This document shows, in pieces, positions 36,666 through 45,704 of a stretch of 64,000 nt of DNA. Location: the NCBI RefSeq assembly GCF_030269605.1, contig NZ_BSTQ01000003.1:310001-374000 (forward strand). Reading direction: 5' to 3'. Position 1 is the first letter of the stretch; each line of letters starts with the position of its first letter. The translations under genes were made by a program, and so were the position numbers. The notes beneath the pieces were generated by a model, which saw nothing but the letters and a program-made list of their open reading frames with translations, did not search any database and had not been told where the DNA came from. Source of the stretch: Lentzea sp. NBRC 105346. GTDB taxonomy: Bacteria; Actinomycetota; Actinomycetes; Mycobacteriales; Pseudonocardiaceae.

Positions 36666-37187
36666 TGCGCAGACCTCCTACGTCGTCCTCGCCAAAGAAC
36701 AACAACGTCCTCGTGCTCAGACCTCGAACCAACAGGTTGGGCACGGGACGACGGTGGCCCGCGTGTTGACGCGACTTTAACAGCCGCGAAACCATGGAAC
36801 ACCCTCCAACGGGTGATCTAGGTCATTGACACGTAACGATTGAGGGCTGCTGAGCGACATTGCGGCGAACACTCACCGTTCGTTACGTCCGCGTTAGCGT
36901 AGCCGAACGTTCGACCGGCGTAAGTCGCCTGAGATGTGCACGACATTCGGGTGTGACAGCCAAGTGCGCTGGGTATCCCGTCGTGTTGCCTGGTCAGCCA
37001 CTCGCCGTCTCAGTTAGCGGACGCTCACACCTGGCTCGGTTGGCCCGAAACGAGAAGGCGGTCCTACGCGGACGGTGACGGGCCGCGGACGCCACGTCCT
37101 GATCGGACGGCTGGACTCCCCCATGCGATTGCGTGTTTCATGATCTGACGCCGCCTTGCACACCCTGCTCAGTGCAAGGAGAAGAAC
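36666..37187. other. Intergenic promoter region between gltB and the secreted lyase-like gene
   Basis: About 520 bases of lower-GC DNA without a credible gene; short frames here lack ribosome sites and coding bias. It must hold the divergent promoters of gltB and of the gene at 37188. An inverted pair ACGTAACG (36831-36838) and CGTTACGT (36881-36888) lies in the middle. GTTAC-N6-GTTAG from 36882 loosely resembles a GlnR half-site set, which would fit nitrogen control of gltBD, but the match is poor. Confidence 0.5.
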
Positions 37188-37835
37188 ATGAGAATCCTCG
37201 TGACGCTGACCGGCCTGATGGCCGCGCTGCTCGTCGCACCCCAGGCCCACGCCGCCGGCCCGCCGCCGGGCGAGACGGGCTGGAAGAAGCAGAACTTCAC
37301 GTACAAGATCCACAGTCCGTACGACCGCCCGGTGAGCGACCGCTACACGTTCAGCGGCGGCGTGCACACGATGAAGATCCTGAAGACGGACAAGCCGTTC
37401 GAGCCGGGCAGCAAGACGAGTCCGCGGACCGAGATGCGCTGGCTGCAGGAGTACACGACGGGCGAACACCTGTGGAGCGCCGACGTGTGGATCAAGTCGG
37501 GCACCAACGGCTCGTCGATCGCGCAGATCCTGCGCGTCAAGCATCCGAGCGGCACCCCCGCCACGGACATCATGTTGTTCGCGCACAACCAGAACGGCGG
37601 GACGTTGAAGCGCTACAACGGCGAGGTCGTCAAGACCGGCGTGTACGACAAGTGGTTCAGCCTCAAGATCGCGCACAACGCCAAGACCGGGAAGATCCGG
37701 GTGTTCGCGGACGAGAAGCTCGCCCTCACCGTGAACGACCGGGGACCCGCGACGCGGCACTTCAAGAACGGCGTCTACGGGACCAGCGGCAGCTCCGAGG
37801 CCAGGTTCCGCAACGTCGAGTACTGGACCCGCTGA
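37188..37835 (+). CDS. Secreted jelly-roll protein, polysaccharide lyase-like
   Basis: A 215-residue exported protein: signal peptide to about residue 22 (LVTLTGLMAALLVAPQAHAA), then one beta-sandwich domain. Segments KTSPRTEMRWLQEYTTGEHL, SSIAQILRVKH and ATRHFKNGVYGTSG line up in order with the RSELRE, QIH and YFKAGVYNQ signatures of alginate-lyase-type (PL7-fold) proteins. The central His of QIH is not conserved, so substrate and activity are uncertain. An AAGGAG ribosome site precedes the ATG. A weak hairpin (37884-37914) separates it from the next operon. Confidence 0.65.
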   Translation: MRILVTLTGLMAALLVAPQAHAAGPPPGETGWKKQNFTYKIHSPYDRPVSDRYTFSGGVHTMKILKTDKPFEPGSKTSPRTEMRWLQEYTTGEHLWSADVWIKSGTNGSSIAQILRVKHPSGTPATDIMLFAHNQNGGTLKRYNGEVVKTGVYDKWFSLKIAHNAKTGKIRVFADEKLALTVNDRGPATRHFKNGVYGTSGSSEARFRNVEYWTR

Positions 37836-37883
37836 TCGCTCCTTGACTTCGGACCGAGCCGAAAGCAATCATGAGCCCTCGTA

Positions 37884-37914
37884 GCCGGTGGTGACGCTCT
37901 GTTCACTCACCGGC
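37884..37914 (+). terminator. Imperfect hairpin after the lyase-like gene
   Basis: Arms 37884-37894 (GCCGGTGGTGA) and 37903-37914 (TCACTCACCGGC) pair with one mismatch and a bulge, 50 bases downstream of the stop. Confidence 0.4.
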
Positions 37915-38021
37915 CACCTGGGGGCTGGGGGGCTCGAAACCGGTGGCGCGTTCTCGCCGTGCCGGTTGTTCGTCGTTGCGCCTCATCTCCCGCATGTCCG
38001 CACGACGACTGGGGAGAAGAC

Positions 38022-38426
38022 ATGAAGGTCCAGGTTCTCTTAGCAGGCACCGCGGCGCTCGCGAGTCTGGGAGTGCTGATCGCACCCGCCGCGACCGCGG
38101 CGGAGCAGACGCCCGGCTACACGTGGGTCAACGCGGAGCCGAACTACCAGCGCACCACCAACGGCGGCCGGGCGAGCTGGAACGTCCAGGCCAGCAACCC
38201 CGAGGGCGACCTCACGGTGGCGTGCCTCGAGAACGCCGGCGACGGCCAGTCCGGCGGGTGCTCCAACCACGACGTCTACGTCAACTGGAACGTCTCGCAC
38301 TACTACAACAACTGCGTGCAGTACGACGCCACGGCGCGGTTCGGCGCCGTGAGTGACGGCGAGCCCGCTCACTACACCGCGGAGAACGTGACCGTCGCCG
38401 TTCGCAACGGCGGGGCCTGCCGGTAG
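38022..38426 (+). CDS. Small secreted hypothetical protein
   Basis: A 134-residue exported protein with signal peptide KVQVLLAGTAALASLGVLIA ending ATAAEQ. The mature part of about 105 residues has four cysteines (ACLENAGD, GGCSNHDVYVNWN, YNNCVQYDATARF, GGACR), probably two disulfides, and a beta-rich pattern. No family is recognised. GGGGAGAAG precedes the ATG. It ends 14 bases before the permease gene, so it is probably the first gene of the ABC/hydrolase operon and may be a small secreted partner. Confidence 0.75.
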   Translation: MKVQVLLAGTAALASLGVLIAPAATAAEQTPGYTWVNAEPNYQRTTNGGRASWNVQASNPEGDLTVACLENAGDGQSGGCSNHDVYVNWNVSHYYNNCVQYDATARFGAVSDGEPAHYTAENVTVAVRNGGACR

Positions 38427-38440
38427 GGAACGCCACGCCG

Positions 38441-41089
38441 GTGGCGGCGCGACCCGCCGCCACCGGCCGGGCCGGAGCGGGAGTGAGCTCAGTGCGGAAA
38501 AAGCATCGCGCGTTCGTCGTGCTGACCGTGGCCGGAATCCTCGCCGGTTGTGCGGTCGCCACCCTCGGGCAGCAGGCGAGGATCAGCGTCGAGGCCGCGC
38601 TCGCGGACAACGCGCGCGGCGCGTACGACATCCTTGTCACGCCGGGTGCGGCGATGAACCTCGAGCAGACCCACGGCGTGGTGGAGCCGAACTTCCTCGC
38701 GGCGACCGGTGCCGGTGGCATCGACCTCGCCACGGTCGAACGCGTCCGCGGACTCGGGGACGTCGAGCTCGCGGCGCCGGTGTCGATCGTCGGCTCACTC
38801 GCCCTGCCCGCGCAGGTTCCGCTGCTGGCGGGCAACGCGACCGCGGTTCAGCCCGGCCTGTACGACGTGTCCCTCACCAGTGGTTTCGCCGACGGTGTGC
38901 GGGAGTGGCCGGCCACGAGGGAGCAGTTCAAGCTCGCCGTGACGCCGCAACGCAAGGTGCTGGCCGTCAACGACACGATGGGCGCGGACCCGGTGTTCAA
39001 CGTCGTCGGCACGTCGGTGCCCGCACTGCGGCTGCCCGTGGTCGCCGTCGACCCGGTCGCCGAGGCCGCGCTGCTCGGCGGTGGGCACGACGTGCTCACC
39101 AGGCTCGCCGCGACTCGGGCCGCGAAGGGCACGTGGACCGCCAAGGAGTTCTCCGACGCGGGCCAGCGGATCCTGGGGTCGCTCAGCGGACCGGACCGGA
39201 TGAACGCGCTCGGCAACCTGGCCAAGCTCAAGGGCACCGCGAGCGCCTCGCCCGCCACCCCGGTGATCCCCGTGGTCACCGTGTCGAACCTGCCGATGCG
39301 GCGCTACCTGCGCGCCGAGGTCACGCAGCTCGGCGGGGCCGACAGCGTCACCGGGCTCGCCGAGGACGAGCGGACCGCGCTGGTCCAGGCCGCTTCGCGC
39401 GCCGGCGGGTTCGCGACGCGCAGGCTCCCGGCCGAGGTGAGCACCGACCCGGTCGGCGTCATCTCCTCCCGGCCGTTCTACGTCGACTTCCCCGGCCAGC
39501 GCATCGATCCCGCGAAGGTCGGGTTCAGCTACCGCACCCAGGACGACCTGCAGCTGCGGGACGTGCTCTCCGGCCGCCCCGACTACCGGACGCTGTCCAC
39601 CCCCGGTGACGGCCGTCCGCTCGAGGTCGGCGTGACCGCGCTGCCCGCCGAGGGCGATGCCGAGCCGCGGTACCGCGCCACCGAGTCCGTGCCGCTCGCG
39701 GTGAACGCGCCCGCGATGAAGGCACCCGCGGTCGAGCCGTTCGCCATCGGCGACCTGCCCGCCGAGAGCCTGCGCCCCGCCGGCGCGGACGGCGTGGGCA
39801 GCGTCCCGCTCGGCGTCTACGACGTGCCACCGGTGCGGGTGCTGGAGAGCGAGCACGCGAAACCGGGCACCGAGCTGTTGTCCACGGGCAACCCCGCGGG
39901 CCTGGTGTCGCTGCCGCCCGCGGCGATCGCGGACGTGCGCGACGCGGTGACGTTGCGCGGCGGCAAGCCGGTCGACGCCATCCGGGTGCGGGTCGGCGGC
40001 ATCACGAAGTACGACACGCCCGCGGTGTCCAAAGTGGAACGGGTGGCCGACCGGATCATGGCGCTCGGCCTGCACGCCACGATCGTGCTCGGGTCCAGCC
40101 CGCAGGAGGTCCGGATCCGCGTCGCCGGCTATCTGCCGGACGGCCACGGTGGCCGCACCGACCTCGGTGTCGTCGGCCAGCGCTGGACGACGATCGGTGC
40201 CGCGCAACGGATCGAGCACGGCACGAGCACCACGGGCCTGCTCCTCGGCGGCCTCGCCGCGGTGGCGTTGCTGGGTGTCGTGCTGTCGCTCCAGGTGGCC
40301 AGGGGCGCCTCGCTCGCGCGGGACGCGGCCGTGCTGCGCCTGCTCGGGTGGCGCCGGAGCCGGGCCGCGCGCTGGCTCGCCGCGCCGACCCTCAAAGCGG
40401 CCGCGGCCGGCGCGCTCGTGGTCGCGGCCGGGTGGTGGCTGAGCTCGGCACCGGCGACCTCGCTCGCGCTCGGGCTGACGATCGCGCTCGCCGCTCCCCT
40501 GGCACTCGTCGCGGGGCTGTGGCGCGCGAGTGGTTCCTCGGTCGTCAGGACGACGAGGTCCGGCGACGTGCGCCGGGCGACGTGGGCGGGTGCCGTGCGC
40601 GGACCGGCGTCCCTCGCGGTCCGGTCGGTGCTGTCGCGGCCGCTGCGGCACGCGGTGCTGGTCGCGCTCCTGGTGATCGGTGGCGTCACCTTCGCGCTGG
40701 GCACGGACGCGCTGCTCGCGCTCGGCGGGCGGACCGGCCCGACGATGCTGGCGGGCCTGGTCGTCGACTCCGTGCGACCGATCTATCACCTGCTCGTCTG
40801 GGGTTCGCTCGCGGCGGTCGTGATCGGCGCGCACGCCCTGAACTCGTTCATCAGCACCGACACCGCCGCCGAACGACGCGCCCTGCGGCTGTGCGGCTGG
40901 GACGCGGCGGCACTGCGGAGCACGCGCCGCCGGCGGCGCGTGCTGCTCGCCGCACCGGCCCTGCTCATCGCGTTCGTCCTCACCATCGCGCTCATCGGCG
41001 CCACCGCACCGGCCGTCACGGCGGTGATCGCGTTCACCGCGTCGAGCCCGCTCTGGCTCGCCCTGTCGGAAAGGACGGCATCGGCATGA
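38441..41089 (+). CDS. FtsX-like ABC transporter permease with large extracytoplasmic domain
   Basis: Up to 882 residues. A first membrane segment (AFVVLTVAGILAGCAVATLG) is followed by about 540 residues predicted to lie outside the membrane. A hydrophobic C-terminal third follows, with an FtsX-type core (TGLLLGGLAAVALLGVVLSL, RDAAVLRLLGWRRSRAARWL) and further helices (HAVLVALLVIGGVTFALGTD, LLIAFVLTIALIGATAPAVT). This is the MacB/LolE/FtsX (type VII ABC) plan, in which ATP use moves an outside domain rather than moving substrate through the membrane. The ATPase gene overlaps by 4 bases (ATGA). The start is uncertain: GTG 38441, 38483 or 38492 (GGAG 8 bases upstream of the last). Confidence 0.88.
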   Translation: MAARPAATGRAGAGVSSVRKKHRAFVVLTVAGILAGCAVATLGQQARISVEAALADNARGAYDILVTPGAAMNLEQTHGVVEPNFLAATGAGGIDLATVERVRGLGDVELAAPVSIVGSLALPAQVPLLAGNATAVQPGLYDVSLTSGFADGVREWPATREQFKLAVTPQRKVLAVNDTMGADPVFNVVGTSVPALRLPVVAVDPVAEAALLGGGHDVLTRLAATRAAKGTWTAKEFSDAGQRILGSLSGPDRMNALGNLAKLKGTASASPATPVIPVVTVSNLPMRRYLRAEVTQLGGADSVTGLAEDERTALVQAASRAGGFATRRLPAEVSTDPVGVISSRPFYVDFPGQRIDPAKVGFSYRTQDDLQLRDVLSGRPDYRTLSTPGDGRPLEVGVTALPAEGDAEPRYRATESVPLAVNAPAMKAPAVEPFAIGDLPAESLRPAGADGVGSVPLGVYDVPPVRVLESEHAKPGTELLSTGNPAGLVSLPPAAIADVRDAVTLRGGKPVDAIRVRVGGITKYDTPAVSKVERVADRIMALGLHATIVLGSSPQEVRIRVAGYLPDGHGGRTDLGVVGQRWTTIGAAQRIEHGTSTTGLLLGGLAAVALLGVVLSLQVARGASLARDAAVLRLLGWRRSRAARWLAAPTLKAAAAGALVVAAGWWLSSAPATSLALGLTIALAAPLALVAGLWRASGSSVVRTTRSGDVRRATWAGAVRGPASLAVRSVLSRPLRHAVLVALLVIGGVTFALGTDALLALGGRTGPTMLAGLVVDSVRPIYHLLVWGSLAAVVIGAHALNSFISTDTAAERRALRLCGWDAAALRSTRRRRRVLLAAPALLIAFVLTIALIGATAPAVTAVIAFTASSPLWLALSERTASA

Positions 41090-41727
41090 CCGCCGCCGCG
41101 CTCGAACTCCAGGACCTGCGCGTCACCTACGGCGAGGTGACCGCCCTCGACGCGTGCACGGCCGCCGCGCACAGCGGTCAGATCTCCGTCCTCAAAGGAC
41201 GGTCCGGCTCCGGGAAGACGACCGCGCTGATGGCCGCGGCCGGTCTGGTGCGGCCCACTGCGGGGCACGTGCGGTGGCAGGGCGAGGACGTCTACACACT
41301 GAGCGAGCGGGACCGCGACGAGCACCGCCGCATCACGATGGGCGTCGTGCTGCAGGACGGCGGCCTGCTCGACGGGCTGACCGCCGAGGAGAACGTGCTG
41401 CTGCCGGCCGCTCACGGCCGCGTCGGCAAGGCGGACCGCGATCGCGCGACGGCGTTGCTCGCCAAGGTGGGACTCGAGTCCAGGGCCCGGCACCTGCCCG
41501 CCGAACTGTCGGGCGGGGAACGCCAGCGCGTCGCGATCGCCCGCGCGTTGATGGGCTCACCGCGGGTGCTCGTCCTCGACGAGCCGACCGCGAGCCTCGA
41601 CCGGACCTCCGCGAACGGGGTGATCGACCTGCTGACCGCGCTCGCCGCGGAGGGCACCGCGTTGCTGGTCGCGACGCATGATCCCGGGCTCGCCGCCGCC
41701 GGGCACCACAGCGTCACCCTCGAATGA
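41086..41727 (+). CDS. ABC transporter ATP-binding protein, LolD/FtsE/MacB-like
   Basis: A 213-residue ATPase. Walker A is GRSGSGKTT (about residues 39-47), the Q-loop region is GVVLQDGGLLDGLTAEEN, the signature is LSGGERQRVAIARALMG, Walker B is VLVLDEPTASLD, and the switch His is in VATHDPG. This is the family that pairs with FtsX-like permeases. It is coupled to the permease by an ATGA overlap. A gap of 36 bases leads to the large secreted hydrolase gene, so ATPase, permease and hydrolase are likely produced together. Confidence 0.95.
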   Translation: MTAAALELQDLRVTYGEVTALDACTAAAHSGQISVLKGRSGSGKTTALMAAAGLVRPTAGHVRWQGEDVYTLSERDRDEHRRITMGVVLQDGGLLDGLTAEENVLLPAAHGRVGKADRDRATALLAKVGLESRARHLPAELSGGERQRVAIARALMGSPRVLVLDEPTASLDRTSANGVIDLLTALAAEGTALLVATHDPGLAAAGHHSVTLE

Positions 41728-41763
41728 GGGGTGGCTTGTTCTAGAAAACTGGGGGACAGAAAG

Positions 41764-44700
41764 GTGAAACGGAGACTGGGCGCACTCGCCCTGGGTTTCA
41801 CGTTGACCGTGACAACGATGTCAGGCACGGAAGCGACCGCCGCGCCGCTGACCGATCCGGGCCTGGCGTTGCAGCAGCAGGACCAGACGGTCGGTGACAC
41901 GTCGACCGTTCAGCTGGACCAGCGCGACAAGGTCCTGCCGAAGAACTGGAAGACGGCGGACGACCTCGCGTGGACGACATCCGGTGACGCCACGGGCTTC
42001 CACGTGCTCGTCGCGGACTCGAAGTCCGGCTACACGTGGCGCACGGCGGCGTCGCTGAGCGAGCCGACCATCGAGACGGACATGTGGATCGGCAACGCGT
42101 GCCTCACGTCGTCCGGCCGCAAGCTGGTCGTCACGTACGCGCCGCGTCACTTCACCAACCGCGAGCACCTGTTCAACCGCGGGGCGTTCGCCGCGACCGT
42201 CGACATCCCGACCGGCGTGGTGAAGAAGCTGCCGATCACGTCGACCATCGCCTACTTCAACCCCGGCTGCGGCCAGGGCGAGTCGGCGGTGCTGACGCAG
42301 GCCGGTGACCAGGCCATGGGCAAGACCCGGCTGGTGAAGCTCGACGCCACGACCGGCACGCTGCAGAAGGCCGTCGAGATCGACGGCCAGGTCACGTCGG
42401 CGGTGCCCGCGAACAGCGCCATCGTCGCCGCCTCGGGTTCGTCCGTCGTGCAGATCGCCGCCGACGGCAAGAAGAAGGCACTCGCCACCAGCACCGATGT
42501 GGCGTTCCGGCTGCACGCCGACGGCAACGGCGGCGTCGTTTTCATGGACCACGTCGGCGACACCGCCCGCGCGTTGCGGACCGCCGGCGGCAGCACCAAG
42601 GTGATCGCCGAGGGCAAGCTCGGCGAGTTCGCCGTGACGGCCGGGTCCAGTGGCCGGGTCTTCCTGACCGGCTCCGCGAAGGTCGCCGGCGGTCTGCCGC
42701 AGAAGGTGACCGCGCTGAACGTCCCGGCCGGCGCCGAGGTGTCGAGCACGGGTGCCGTGGCGATCACCAAGAGCTCCAAGAAGTCGCTCGCGAAGCGGCC
42801 CGACCAGATCACCGCACAGGACCTGCCGCAGCAGCCGGACGACCCCGAGCGCGTGGACATCGCGGCGAAGGTGGTCGCCACCGGCGCCGACCTCGCGTTC
42901 GATGTGCACCCGCAGGGCCGGGTCAGCGACAAGTCCGGGCAGGGCCGGACGATCAGCCCGGCGTTCACCGGCGCTCAGTCCACCGGCGAGGTGTCCGCGA
43001 CCGGCGGTCCGAACGACCCGGTGGACGGTGACTACAGCTGCGCGGTGCCGCGCAACGACGTGAACACGCAGGTGTACCAGCCGACTCCGCGCCAGGTGGA
43101 GTGGGCGGTCGACCAGGCCATCAGCGGTGACCTCACGGTGCAGCGCCCCGCCAACTGGAAGAACTCGGGCCTGCCCGCGTACACGCCGCAGGGCATGTTC
43201 CCGCGGCGCGGTCTCGTCGGCGGCGGCACCGTGGCGCCGCAGCTCATGCTCGGCATCCTGTCGCAGGAGTCGAACCTGTGGCAGGCGGCACGGGTGGTCA
43301 ACGAGGGTTCGTACGGCAACCCGTTGATCGGCAACTACTACGGCATCTCGTTCAACGACGACGAGCTGAAGTGGAAGATCGACTTCGTGCACGCGGACTG
43401 CGGGTACGGCATCGGCCAGGTCACCGACGGCATGCGCCGGCCGGGTCACCCCAGGCCGGGCGACGACACCCCACCGCTGCCCGAGGTCCAGCAGCGCGCG
43501 ATCGCCATGGACTACGCGGCGAACATCTCGGCGGCGCTGCGGATCCTCGAGGACAAGTGGAACCAGATGCAGGGCGTCGGCATGAAGCTCGGCAACAACG
43601 ACCCGTCACGGATCGAGAACTGGTTCTTCGCGACGTGGGCGTACAACTCGGGCTACCACCAGCCGGGTGCGACGGACGGCGGCATGGACACGAACGGCGC
43701 ATACGGGCTCGGCTGGATGAACAACCCGGTCAACCCGAACTATCCGGCGGACCGCAAGATGTTCCTGCTCTCCGACCCGCGGGACGCGGCACATCCGCAG
43801 GACTGGCCGTACCCGGAGAAGGTCATCGGGTTCGCGGGCAACAGCATCGCGAAGACCCACGGCGCCGGGTTCCTCCCGGCGTGGTGGAACACCGATCTGT
43901 ACAAGGAGACGTCGAAGCCGCCGAACGAGATGTTCTGCAACGGCACCAACGACTGCCAGCCGGGTGCCAAGTACAAGCCGACCGAACCGGGCGTCGAGGA
44001 CCAGGATCCCGGGCCGTGCGCCCACAAGAACAAGGTCGGGCAGTACGACCTGCGGTGCTGGTACCACGCGGCCAGCACGTGGAAGCAGGACTGCGACGAC
44101 ACGTGCGGCATCTCCTTCGTCCGCTTCGATCCTCCGTACGCGGAGCAGCCGGACGGCTCGGAGAACCCGCCGAACTGCGAGATCAACAACATCCCGTCCA
44201 ACGTGCTGATCATCGACAACCTGCCGACGTCCCAGGTGTCGATGAGGGACTGCAACAAGAGCACGTGGTCCAACGCCGGATCCTTCCGGCTGGAGTTCGC
44301 CGGTGACGCGGCGACGGACACCTACACGTCCAAAGCGGACACACATCAGCTGGGCGCCGGGTTCGGTGGCCACTTCTGGTTCGCCCACACCCGGACCGAC
44401 GGCGACACGGGCCGCAAGATGAGGGTGAACGGCACCTGGACCCTCGATCGACAGCTCAACGGCTACGCGAGGGTCATGGTCCACATGCCGGACCTCGGGG
44501 CGCACACCCAGCGGGCCAAGTACCTGGTCAACCTGGGCAACGGGTTCACCGAGACCCGGTCGCTGATGCAGCGCACCGAGGAGAACCGCTGGGTCCCACT
44601 CGGCGTGTTCAAGTTCGGCGGAAGGCCCACGGTGAGCCTTTCGAACATCACCGATCCCGCGGACGGCGTGGAGGACATCGCCTGGGACGCCATCGCCTTC

Positions 44701-45690
44701 CAGCCGCTGCCCGGCAAGCCGCGCAACCAGGTGGTCGCGCTCGGCGACTCGTACTCCTCGGGTGAGGGTGCGGTCACCGAGCTCGACGGCAAGGGCACCG
44801 AGTACTACCGCGAGACGGACAGCGAGGGCACGACCCCGTACCGGAACGCGTGTCACCAGTCGAAGCTCGCGTGGAGCCGCAAGGGCGTCATGCCCGACTC
44901 GCCGGAGACGATCGGGGCACGTGCCGACGTGTGGGATCCCAACATGGACTACCACATGCTCGCCTGCTCGGGCGCCCAGACCGAGCACCTGTTGCCGTCC
45001 CCCGAACAGGGACAGCCACCGGTGAAGAACGCCTGGGGCGAGACCGCCAAGGGGAGCTACCGGGAGGGATCCCAGCTGGACCGGGGCTTCCTCACCGGCG
45101 ACACGACCCTGGTGACGCTGTCGATCGGTGGCAACGACACGGGGTTCACCCCGATCATCACGTTGTGTGCGTTCACGAGTGACTGCAAGAACAAGAAGCT
45201 GGACAACGGGAAGACGCTCGACGAGAACACCCGCGAGATGATCGACACGATGGTCGTGCCGTCACAGCAGACCGTGCTGCGTGAGATCGCCAAGAAGGCG
45301 CCGAACGCGCGGATCATCCTGATGGGATATCCGATCCTCCTGGAGAGCAACTGTCCCGGAGGCGGCATCACCGACGCCGAGAACGTCGAGTGGCTGCGGT
45401 CGATCGCCATCCACCTCAAGACGAGGATGGTGAGCGTGGTGGCCGACGCGCAGGCCGGCGGGATCGACGCGCAGGAGGGTCTGCCCATCCCGTTCTTCGA
45501 GGGCAAGGGCATCTGCGGCAACCCGGAGGCGATCCACGGCGTGATCGACAAGCAGTTCAAGACGCCGGGCGAGTCGCGGGGCCCGCTGGAGTTGACCAGT
45601 CAGCAGTCCTACCACCCGAAGCCGCTCGGCACGTCGCTCTACGCGCAGGCGTTCCAGCAGGCACTCGCGCGGCCGAAGCCGCCCCAGTAG
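41764..45690 (+). CDS. Giant secreted multidomain SGNH/GDSL hydrolase with transglycosylase-like domain
   Basis: A 1308-residue exported protein. A signal peptide (KRRLGALALGFTLTVTTMSG) is followed by a beta-propeller-like region to about residue 350. A lysozyme/SLT-like domain covers about residues 480-640 (GILSQESNLW with the likely catalytic Glu near 502, CGYGIGQVTDGM, WFFATWAYNSGY). A Cys-rich stretch lies at about 715-860 and a golvesin C-terminal-like beta-sandwich at about 840-985 (YLVNLGNGFTETRSLMQRTE). The C-terminal SGNH hydrolase has GDSYSSGEG (Ser near 995), SIGGNDTGF (near 1120) and YHP (His near 1283). It probably acts on cell-wall or secreted polymers. The start is GTG 41764 with GGGGGA 7 bases upstream; an earlier GTG at 41731 lacks a site. 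Confidence 0.9.
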   Translation: MKRRLGALALGFTLTVTTMSGTEATAAPLTDPGLALQQQDQTVGDTSTVQLDQRDKVLPKNWKTADDLAWTTSGDATGFHVLVADSKSGYTWRTAASLSEPTIETDMWIGNACLTSSGRKLVVTYAPRHFTNREHLFNRGAFAATVDIPTGVVKKLPITSTIAYFNPGCGQGESAVLTQAGDQAMGKTRLVKLDATTGTLQKAVEIDGQVTSAVPANSAIVAASGSSVVQIAADGKKKALATSTDVAFRLHADGNGGVVFMDHVGDTARALRTAGGSTKVIAEGKLGEFAVTAGSSGRVFLTGSAKVAGGLPQKVTALNVPAGAEVSSTGAVAITKSSKKSLAKRPDQITAQDLPQQPDDPERVDIAAKVVATGADLAFDVHPQGRVSDKSGQGRTISPAFTGAQSTGEVSATGGPNDPVDGDYSCAVPRNDVNTQVYQPTPRQVEWAVDQAISGDLTVQRPANWKNSGLPAYTPQGMFPRRGLVGGGTVAPQLMLGILSQESNLWQAARVVNEGSYGNPLIGNYYGISFNDDELKWKIDFVHADCGYGIGQVTDGMRRPGHPRPGDDTPPLPEVQQRAIAMDYAANISAALRILEDKWNQMQGVGMKLGNNDPSRIENWFFATWAYNSGYHQPGATDGGMDTNGAYGLGWMNNPVNPNYPADRKMFLLSDPRDAAHPQDWPYPEKVIGFAGNSIAKTHGAGFLPAWWNTDLYKETSKPPNEMFCNGTNDCQPGAKYKPTEPGVEDQDPGPCAHKNKVGQYDLRCWYHAASTWKQDCDDTCGISFVRFDPPYAEQPDGSENPPNCEINNIPSNVLIIDNLPTSQVSMRDCNKSTWSNAGSFRLEFAGDAATDTYTSKADTHQLGAGFGGHFWFAHTRTDGDTGRKMRVNGTWTLDRQLNGYARVMVHMPDLGAHTQRAKYLVNLGNGFTETRSLMQRTEENRWVPLGVFKFGGRPTVSLSNITDPADGVEDIAWDAIAFQPLPGKPRNQVVALGDSYSSGEGAVTELDGKGTEYYRETDSEGTTPYRNACHQSKLAWSRKGVMPDSPETIGARADVWDPNMDYHMLACSGAQTEHLLPSPEQGQPPVKNAWGETAKGSYREGSQLDRGFLTGDTTLVTLSIGGNDTGFTPIITLCAFTSDCKNKKLDNGKTLDENTREMIDTMVVPSQQTVLREIAKKAPNARIILMGYPILLESNCPGGGITDAENVEWLRSIAIHLKTRMVSVVADAQAGGIDAQEGLPIPFFEGKGICGNPEAIHGVIDKQFKTPGESRGPLELTSQQSYHPKPLGTSLYAQAFQQALARPKPPQ

Positions 45691-45704
45691 GAATGGATCT
45701 CTGA

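Noticed and set aside
36860-37078. 72-codon frame in the gltB upstream region
   Set aside because: No ribosome site, no coding bias and no recognisable similarity; lies in a promoter-type region.
38795-40834. 679-codon minus-strand frame opposite the FtsX-like permease
   Set aside because: Antisense shadow; the permease has membrane segments and an ATGA-coupled ATPase.
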